Part shown: piece by piece, positions 56,986 to 64,000 of the stretch
How positions within the stretch are numbered: position 1 is the first letter of the stretch
How the letters are laid out: every line of letters starts with the position of its first letter
Assembly: GCA_951394405.1 (NCBI GenBank)
Contig: OX596337.1
Coordinates: 2,976,001-3,040,000, forward strand
Length of the DNA stretch: 64,000 nucleotides
Direction: 5' to 3'
DNA from: Coprinellus micaceus
Taxonomy: Eukaryota > Basidiomycota > Agaricomycetes > Agaricales > Psathyrellaceae
Translations under genes and position numbers: made by a program
The notes under the pieces: model-generated
Databases searched by the model: none
What the model was told of the DNA's origin: nothing
Seen by the model: the letters and a program-made list of their open reading frames with translations, nothing else

Positions 56986-58774
56986 TCACTTCTTGGAGAT
57001 ATGGACGACTGGATGAAATGAGGTGTAGTTGGTTGGTCGCAGTCAGCATTTTGTGATTGGGATATCAGCATCTTGGAGCACACGTCGTACGTACCATCTT
57101 CGTCCTCAAGGATATGTTCCAAGCCGACCTTTTGTCCACGAGCATGCTTGGCACTAGCACCCCAGACAATGGCACTATTTACGCAAATGGCGGGGAGTGC
57201 GGGCACAGATGATCAGCATTCGCCCGTGAAGGCAAAGTTAAAACATGAAACGCACTATTTCATCTGCTTCGCGATCTCTTTGTGGATGTTTGTGCACAGG
57301 TCTTCAACAGAGCACTTGCCACGGCGTAATACAACAGGCGTGCTGTAATCTGGAGCCAGGCCGCGGGGCTTGGTGTACACCCTGACGAGGTTGAGGGTCT
57401 TCCACATGACCTCAATCAGCTCGTCGATGTTCCACCACTCCTTGGACGAGACGGGCACGGAATTCGGGATCTTGTACAGCAGGTCTAGCTCTTCGATCGA
57501 GATAGCGTCGATCTTGTTCAGCACGTAAAGGGCAGGGATGTAGACGCGGTTCCCTTCGATAACATCCACAAGATCGTCCGCCGTCGCCCCAGGCTCGCGA
57601 ATTGCAACGTCGGCGTTGTTAATCTTATACTCGCTGAGAATGGCCTTGATCTCGTCCTGGTCGATGTTCGTGAGAGGCACAGTGTTGGTGATCGCAATTC
57701 CGCCCTTTTCCTTCTTCCGCACGAGGACGTTTGGGGGCTTCTTGTTCAGCCGGATCCCAAAGCCCTCAAGCTCCGACTCGATGGTTTTCTTGTCTCCGAG
57801 CGGCTTGAGCACGTCGAGCACGATGAATATGAGGTGGCAGGTTCGCGCGACGGCGATGACTGAAAGGGAGTGAGTGAGGAGAGGGGGAGATTGGATAATA
57901 CGCACGCACCTTGTCGACCTCGACCTCTGCCGTCGTTGGCTCCTTCGATGATACCAGCTACAGGGGCGTTAGTACACCATTTGACATAGACGACACCACA
58001 CAAAAAGCTCGAAGTAGCAGGGTCATAGACACTTGCTCTTGGACGCAAAGAACCAGTAAACCTTCGGGCCGTTCAAGGATGGGAGGCCAGTCGAAGGTGA
58101 TCCAGAAGGCAGCATGGGATCGGCGTACCCCGAGGCTTTCTGTGGGTGTGTAATGGCTGTACTCACGTAGATCAAGGATCTGGATGGGTGCCCCGTGCAC
58201 TTTGACCGTTCCCGGTACGGTCGTGAGTGTTGTAAAGTCGATTTCTGATGCTTCAGAGTGGGTGCCAGTGAGTTTTGACATCAACGTCGACTGGAGGTGA
58301 GATGAGACAGAGAACACCACAAGAAAAACCGTGCCCACCTTTCCAACCGAAGGAAAGCCGACGAACCCTACAGACGCTATACCCGTTCTATCGAGCAAAA
58401 AATGAGACTGTCAGATTCTACAACTTGAGAGTGCTCCCTCACCTGGCTACATCGAAACCGAGGCCCCCTCCACCTCCTCCACTGCCAGAAGGCCCATTGA
58501 TGAGCTCGCGCCGTAGCTTTGCGAGCTTGGCCTTGAGCTGACCCAAATGGTAGCTCGTGGCCTTATTCTTTTGGGCTGAAGAGACGCTCGTGAGTATTGA
58601 TCCCGGCGTATAGTGTGAATTATTCACTTTTATTCTGGAAAATCGTGAGCGATTAGGCATTGTCGAGAGATAGAAACACACACCATCTCATCTTCGATTT
58701 CCTGGGTGCCTATTAGCGGATTCCATAGGACAATAGGGCCTCAAACGCACCTTGATCTTCTGTAGGGTCGTCAT
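56986..58774 (-). CDS. RBG1: developmentally regulated GTP-binding protein 1 (RBG1)
   Basis: This OBG-type GTPase with a C-terminal TGS domain acts with a Dfrp partner on translating ribosomes. Motifs are [19 protein letters not shown] (split by an intron at the lysine), [23 protein letters not shown], and the TGS part [20 protein letters not shown]. The last exons spell [20 protein letters not shown] and end EDEDVVHISKK. The 5' end is cut into tiny exons: 58774-58751 (24 nt), 58701-58684 (18 nt) and a 7-nt micro-exon at 58634-58628, together giving [23 protein letters not shown]. Each tiny exon has good flanking splice signals. Other exon ends were assigned from frame and family match. Confidence 0.92.
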
Positions 58775-59066
58775 TGTTGCAGACAGACTCTGTTCGGCAT
58801 TTGCCGAGGACTGTTTGGGTGAGCTTTGTACACCGCAGCGGTGGATTTACACTCACCGCCAACGTCGACACCGTCGTCGCCGCCGTCCTCTACGCTCCTT
58901 GCATCGCCAACAGTCCTTTCCAGGCTCTTCTCAACGCCGTATGCGACTAGCTGGCTCTGGTCGTCTCCATCTATTTTCCTAATCCCTTACCCTCCCAACC
59001 GCGCGCCTACTTAACCCCCGACCCTCAAGACGACCATCAAACCCCTTTTTGTGAAAAGTTTCGACG

Positions 59067-60790
59067 ATGTGTGGAGGTTCAAAGTGGAAGCGAGAGGAGG
59101 TTCCGGACCACAAGGTGAGTTGGCGGACTGGCTGTGACCAGGTATCGTAGCATGGCTGACAAGCGCCGGGCCAGTTCGACTTCATCGACACTCGCGAGTT
59201 TTACGACAACTCATTCTTCATGCGAGTCAAGTAATGGTCTCCCCCCTGCTTGACCCATTCAAGAAGCTAAATGCACTCCTCTTGTCCACAGATACATCTG
59301 GGTCTATGTCATCGTCCTCAAGTCATTCCTCGTCTACATCTCCGATATCTTCTCGGCCATTACCATGTTAACGAGTAAGACCTGGTCAAACCAGATCTTC
59401 CAGGAGTGTGGCGACAACACGAAGACCTGTTTCTTCATCCCCTTCGACGTCGGCAAATGGCTGTTCGTGAGCTGTATCATCTTCTCTTTCCTCCTGGTGA
59501 GTGCGATTACCTGAATGCGTTGCTCCCATCTGAATACTCATGCCTTGCACAGTTGGCCTACGAGTCTCAGAAGAGCAAGAAGATTATCGCCAGTCGAGAT
59601 ATTTCCTTCGCCTTCACTAACGAAATGGCCAACAACTACTACTCCCTCCGCTCGTACAACCACTTCTGTTTCTTCGAGCACATCACCGACTCCACCAAGA
59701 CCATTGACGACTTTGCCTTCTTCGTCTTCTTTACCTTCAAGAGTCTGTCGTTTTCTCCCCCCGCCCCACGAACGCCCACTGACTATCCGCGCAGGTTGGA
59801 AGCGCTTGCTGTTGGCTGATGGACCTCGTCAAGCTATCAATGCTGTCACGCTCTACGCTGTCTGGGTGCTACGCAAGGACAGAGATGGCGGGTGGTGGGA
59901 AATCTCCAAGTACTTTGCAGGAAACAAACTGTCCACCACCCTCCTCACCATCACTGCCCTTTTCACCGTCTTGGTCTTTGCTGGCTCTCTCCTCCTCCTC
60001 ATCATCGCCGCAATCTGTTACATTCCTCTCATCTTCCACATTCGTGGCAACCTCAAGGTTCGGGCAGTTTCCACGTTGCCTTGACTAAAATTAACTGTTC
60101 TATCTTTAGGAATACTGCTGCCACAAAGTCGACAAGCGTATTGCCGATGTCATGAAGCGCAGGAGGAAAGAGCGTCTGGCCGAGAACGCCAAGTTCGCCC
60201 AGAAGGAGGCCATGGGTGACTATTCTCACCTCAAGAACAAGAAGGGTGAAGTCGTTGGCAAGCCGCTTCCCCAGCCCACGCTCCCCAACATCTCTCTAGA
60301 CGATGACGACGACACATCAACGATCGCCACTTCTAGGGCAGGTGGAAGCAGTAAGAAGTTCTATGAAGGCGACAACAACTCCCTGGCCGATTATCCGCCA
60401 CCGATGCCAGCATACAACCCTTATTCCGCGCATCAAGGCGCATACGGACCTCAGTACAACATGAGTACGACGAGCATCTCCAATACCTACGATGACCCCA
60501 CTTACGGCCAGCCGTACCATGACGAGGATTCACCCCATGGGAGCTCAACGGCTGTGGGGTATTCGTCGAACGACTACTACTCGCAGAACTCTGCAGGAAC
60601 AGGGATATCGAGACATGGTACGCCATTTGCAGGGGGCAATGCTGCATACGATGATTCGCGGCAACAGGGTTACGTCCCATCGACGACGCCCCAGCCCGTC
60701 GATGATCGTTATTACCACCCGTCGTCCACCCCACAGCCAGGTGGCGCGAGATATGGTGGTGCAGATAACAACACCGGGTACGCTCGGTGA
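59067..60790 (+). CDS. KCH1: fungal potassium channel, KCH1/PRM6 family
   Basis: Six exons (59067-59114, 59175-59230, 59292-59496, 59553-59742, 59795-60057, 60110-60790) give 480 residues. The conserved N-terminus is MCGGSKWKREEVPDHKFDFI. Membrane spans are YIWVYVIVLKSFLVYISDIF, WLFVSCIIFSFLLLAY and, near the middle, LLTITALFTVLVFAGSLLLL. Between them is YNHFCFFEHITDSTKTIDDF, a typical family block. A basic stretch (MKRRRKERLAENAKFAQKEA) follows the last span, and the tail is long, disordered and Tyr/Ser/Gly-rich with a repeated STPQP motif. In yeasts Kch proteins give low-affinity potassium uptake and support calcium entry during mating and stress. Confidence 0.9.
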
Positions 60791-61107
60791 ATGTAACATG
60801 GACAACTCTAGTTTATTTCTCTATATCTCTATGATCCTGTTCTCGATACTCAGCGTACACTCATCCATTTATTACCTTCCTTCTAGCTACTTGCCGCTCT
60901 TTTGTCCGTTTCGACGCTTTTGCACGGGTGCTTGGTGTACATTATTGATTCGCTTTACCAATGACACGATAACTAAACGTTTCGTAGTGAAGGGCGTCGG
61001 CGGCGTCACATGGGCGGTATAGTATTAATTAGAGAGTCCATTTTACTATCTACGGAGAGTCCTAACTTGGTGGTATTCAAGAGCGCACGGAGGAAGCACC
61101 AAGGCGC
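60791..61107. other. convergent 3' flanks, nothing seen
   Basis: AT-rich sequence between the potassium channel stop and the VTI1 stop. It probably contains both polyadenylation sites. No RNA gene or credible small ORF was seen. Confidence 0.45.
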
Positions 61108-61963
61108 TTAGCCGCTAAGCTTCTCCCAGACGATGACAACAATAAGAATAATGAGCACAGCAATAATAGAGTAGGTTATCGCTCTCTGCTGGTACATCCT
61201 ACACAAATGGATTGAACCTGGGGGTCAGCTCTACACGATTCACAGACTTGCACACTCGAACGCACCTTCGGACCATTTGCTTCAACGTATTAGACGCCCT
61301 ATCAATCGCGATATCTGCTCTCACCAACGTATCCCTCGAGTTCTCGATCTGCTCCCTCTGAGACCTCAAGTTCGTAAGAATCTCAGCGCCGTGGTTCTCT
61401 GTCTCCAGTGCCATCCGCTGACTCTCCTCTAGCCGCTTCGTACCGTTCTCCAAGAGTTGCGTTCCTGAGAGCAATCGTGTGCGGTCCGACGATGATCCGT
61501 AGGGGTCGTCGGACGAGTAGGGTTTGGACGAAGATGAGAGGAGGTCAGAGCGGGCAAGGGAGGAGCGAGCGTCTTTCAGGGAGGCCTTGCAGCGGGACAA
61601 GGAGGATTTGGCGTCACGGAGCCGGGTGTGGTAGTGTTGCCGGACGTTCTGGGGTATACTTGAGATTTCAATATCCAATTGCGAGACCTAATTTCCAGGT
61701 CAACGATTGGCGATAATTAGAGGTTTTGGGGTGGACGCACGAGCTCGTCTGCTTCCTCCAATTCCATCTCGACTCGACGCAGGGCGGCCTTCCTGTCCTC
61801 TGGCCGTGACGGGTGAGTATTGAATAAATATTCCTGGCGATGAGTCAGTTCACTTACCACCTCCAGCGTCCTTCCCTTCCTCCAGCTTCGCATCGATGCT
61901 CTGGACCAGTTGCTTAAAGTCCTGTTCATACGAGTCGAAAAGCGCTGTTGGTGATGCGTCCAT
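61108..61963 (-). CDS. VTI1: v-SNARE VTI1
   Basis: The start MDASPTALFDSYEQDFKQLV begins the N-terminal three-helix domain, which continues RKAALRRVEMELEEADELVS and QLDIEISSIPQNVRQHYHTR. The Qb-SNARE helix runs from TKRLEESQRMALETENHGAE to NTLKQMVRRMYQQRA, and the anchor is YSIIAVLIILIIVVIVWEK. Four exons are inferred; the first is 61963-61858. Vti1 acts in fusion at the Golgi, endosome and vacuole. It is divergent from EMC3. Confidence 0.92.
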
Positions 61964-62214
61964 CCTTGTGTGTGCTACTGGGCCAGTGAGATGTTAATGT
62001 GATGCTCGTGCTTCCACCAGGGAGATGCAGATATGTTTGAGGGGTAGACAACAAGAATGGGAGGACAGGAGGAGGGAGAGATGACGGTATGAGGGAAAGG
62101 AGCAGAGGCTGCGCGCAAGCCGTCGGATTCATCATTTGCTCGCCGCATTTGGTAATCGGCTGTTCAGGCACGCAGCTGCCTTTGCTCTCGACGACGACGA
62201 CCACAGCGACGACG
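61964..62214. promoter_or_regulatory. divergent promoter, VTI1 / EMC3
   Basis: There are 251 bases between the starts. The EMC3 side has a CGACGA-rich run just before the ATG. No TATA box or known factor site is evident. Confidence 0.4.
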
Positions 62215-63258
62215 ATGGCCAATAATGCGTGAGTTCCCGACGAAGATATCTTTAGTATGAGCCTGACGCTGTCGTAGTGTGTCGCTATACTTGGATCCCC
62301 AGATTCGGGACTGGGTCCTGTTTCCTATCACTTTGGTCATGGTACGTGTCCGTTGGCGCTCGTCGGCGGTGATGACGCTGAACGCGAAAATCCTGGTAGA
62401 TCCTCGTCGGAGTGCTACGACACTACGTTGTGGTCCTCCTCCAATCCACCCCCAAAAAGCTCGCACGTAATGCCCTCCGAGAACAGTACGACTTGAATCC
62501 ATATCCCGTGAACATTATCTGACTTCGACACCCCAGGCGCGCTCTCGCCCGCTCACAGGTCCTTCGCACAACAGCAGCCTACTCTCCCCTACCACCCTCG
62601 TTCTTCCATGCAATGACTGAGAGTCTCTCAGAAGCGTTCGCTTCTGGGACCTACCTCAAGGATGGGCCTCCCAAGGAGGGTGAGACGCCAGCAGGCCCCG
62701 CCAACCCCCTCACGGACCCTGGTGCTATGGACGGCATGATGGCGGGAATGAAGACGCAGATGGTCATGATGGTCCCTCAGATGGTTATTATGGGGTGGAT
62801 CAACTTTTTCTTCCAGGGTTTCGTTCTCAGTGAGTAACTTCTCGTTGTGTATTGGTCAGGCGGTGTTAACTGAGTTTGTGACCGTAGTCAAGCTTCCGTT
62901 CCCTTTGACTCTTGGATTCAAGTCTATGCTCCAGCGGGGTATCGAAACACCCGACATGGACGTACGCTGGGTCTCTTCCCTCTCGTGGTACTTCCTCAAC
63001 TTCTTTGGCCTGAACGGTCTTTACCGTCTCCTCCTTGGAAACGATAATTCCGCCGACTCGTCCAAGGATGCAGCCAACTCGCCTTTCGCGTCATTAAACG
63101 CCGCCCCAACCGGTCCAGCGGACTACAACAAGCTCTTCAAGTCCGAAATCGACAACCTCGAGTTCTCGAATGCGGTTTATACATGGCTAGGGTCTGATGT
63201 CGAAGACCGCGTATTAAAGAGATACAACCGATTGCCACAGACTACAAAGGCCCGGTAG
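62215..63258 (+). CDS. EMC3: ER membrane protein complex subunit 3
   Basis: Five exons (62215-62228, 62278-62341, 62400-62485, 62537-62829, 62888-63258) give 275 residues. The first exon is only 14 nt (MANNA). Family blocks are LYLDPQIRDWVLFPITLVMI, MVMMVPQMVIMGWINFFFQG, IKLPFPLTLGFKSMLQRGIE and WVSSLSWYFLNFFGLNGLYR. EMC3 is related to YidC/Oxa1 insertases and forms the insertase core of the EMC, which places transmembrane segments into the ER membrane. Its length and motif spacing match the family. Confidence 0.94.
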
Positions 63259-63440
63259 TTACTCTTGCTGGAATAATTTATTCACCGTGACCAACGCCAG
63301 GTCGACGATACATCTATCTCTTCGAGGAGACTTGAGGTTTCTGCAAGCACGACACCACTGGTACAACTGGGACATTTACAACAAGCATTAAACTCTCATA
63401 GTGTTGGGGGTATCGTCAGGGAAGGAACACAGTGCTGAGA

Positions 63441-64000
63441 TCATACTAATCCATCGTACAGTGACAGAGCCTGGTGGAGGGGCGGGCGTGAGTTGTCGGT
63501 AACCTTGGGCGACGACAGGGAACGCGACGCACCTGGACGATCGTTGGATCCTGCTTGCTACCCTCGACAAACTCCTCAAAGGTCAGTTTCGCGTCCTTGT
63601 CCCTGTCCATATTCCTGAAGATCTTGTCCACTCGCTAATCAGATCAAGGTCAGTGGCGCCTATGGGTGAATCATGCTGTGGAGTGGGCGGGCTTGCCTTC
63701 TCTGGTGTATCCTCGTCTGCGGGTAGTTTCACCATCTCGCCGGTCATCTTGTAAATGGACTGCACGATCTGCAGCATCTCGTCGTATGTGATTGTGCCGT
63801 CCTTGTCGATGTCGTACAGTTGGAAGGCCCCTGATGAAGGAGAACGTGATTAAGCGCGCAGCGAGATGCTGTGGAGCGCATACGCACATCGCAGTTTCTC
63901 GTCTAACCGCCCTCTACTTGTGATGCTGAGGGCACAGATGAACTCTTTAAAGTCGATCGTGCCGTTCTTGTTCTCGTCAAAGACGTTGAAGACATAGTCC
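63441..64000 (-). CDS. NCS1: neuronal calcium sensor 1 / frequenin, 3' part only
   Basis: The gene runs off the right edge, so its N-terminus (with the expected myristoylation site) is missing. Three EF-hands are visible: [40 protein letters not shown] and [20 protein letters not shown]. It ends with ALSLYDGLV, the conserved NCS-1 terminus. In yeast, Frq1 binds and activates the phosphatidylinositol 4-kinase Pik1. The intron at 63696-63635 must start with GCAAGC for the conserved [13 protein letters not shown] to form, so it is a GC-AG intron. Two other introns flank it with normal signals. Confidence 0.93.

Overview
The window is nuclear DNA of a filamentous basidiomycete, most likely an Agaricomycete. 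The evidence is a GC content slightly above half by eye, about 33 closely packed genes in 64 kb, and many short introns (mostly 49-66 nt, GT-AG, often several per gene). The proteins read as fungal: a fungal potassium channel, a Rim15-type kinase with PAS and receiver domains, and several proteins of a style I associate only with mushroom-forming fungi. I see no transposon, CRISPR array, rRNA or convincing tRNA. This is mostly a conserved housekeeping region.

Layout. 0-9.5 kb: a possible gene tail at the left edge, then IBA57 (mitochondrial Fe-S maturation), PET191/COA5 (cytochrome oxidase assembly), a Ure2-like glutathione S-transferase, a metallo-beta-lactamase-fold hydrolase, an FMP32/MCUR1-family protein, PYM and GPN3 (divergent pair), and a small unknown protein. 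10-19 kb, all on the minus strand: a large SLIP-GC-like dynamin-family GTPase, a long disordered unknown, and acetyl-CoA acetyltransferase. 19-32 kb: Atg10, ribosomal eS1, APRT, an EDEM/Htm1-type GH47 protein with a PA domain, a ZNRD2-like zinc-ribbon protein, an unknown coiled-coil protein, Rpn11 and mitochondrial bS18. 32-45.5 kb: the Rim15-like kinase, a UIM-bearing unknown, IMP2, an F-box protein and RPA3. 45.6-48.5 kb: two head-to-head ribonucleotide reductase small-subunit genes. 48.5-51.7 kb: a sparse stretch with one probable multi-exon unknown gene. 51.7-64 kb: a disordered protein, VMA21, ALG8, DRG1/RBG1, the KCH1-type potassium channel, VTI1, EMC3, and the 3' part of NCS1/frequenin cut by the right edge.

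The genes do not form one pathway. Recurring themes are mitochondrial biogenesis (IBA57, PET191, FMP32, bS18m, IMP2), ER and secretory quality control (EDEM, ALG8, EMC3, VMA21, VTI1), and DNA synthesis (two R2 genes next to RPA3). At least ten gene pairs are transcribed divergently from short shared promoters and many neighbours converge. The most unusual items are the duplicated R2 pair sharing a promoter with an overlapping ACGCGT/TGACGTCA element, a 7-nt micro-exon in DRG1, a SLIP-GC-like GTPase whose first coding exon appears to be just ATG, two probable GC-AG introns, and two introns of exact codon length that leave the frame open.

Exon coordinates were read by eye from splice motifs, reading frame and family conservation. 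Where only the span is given, internal junctions are less certain.
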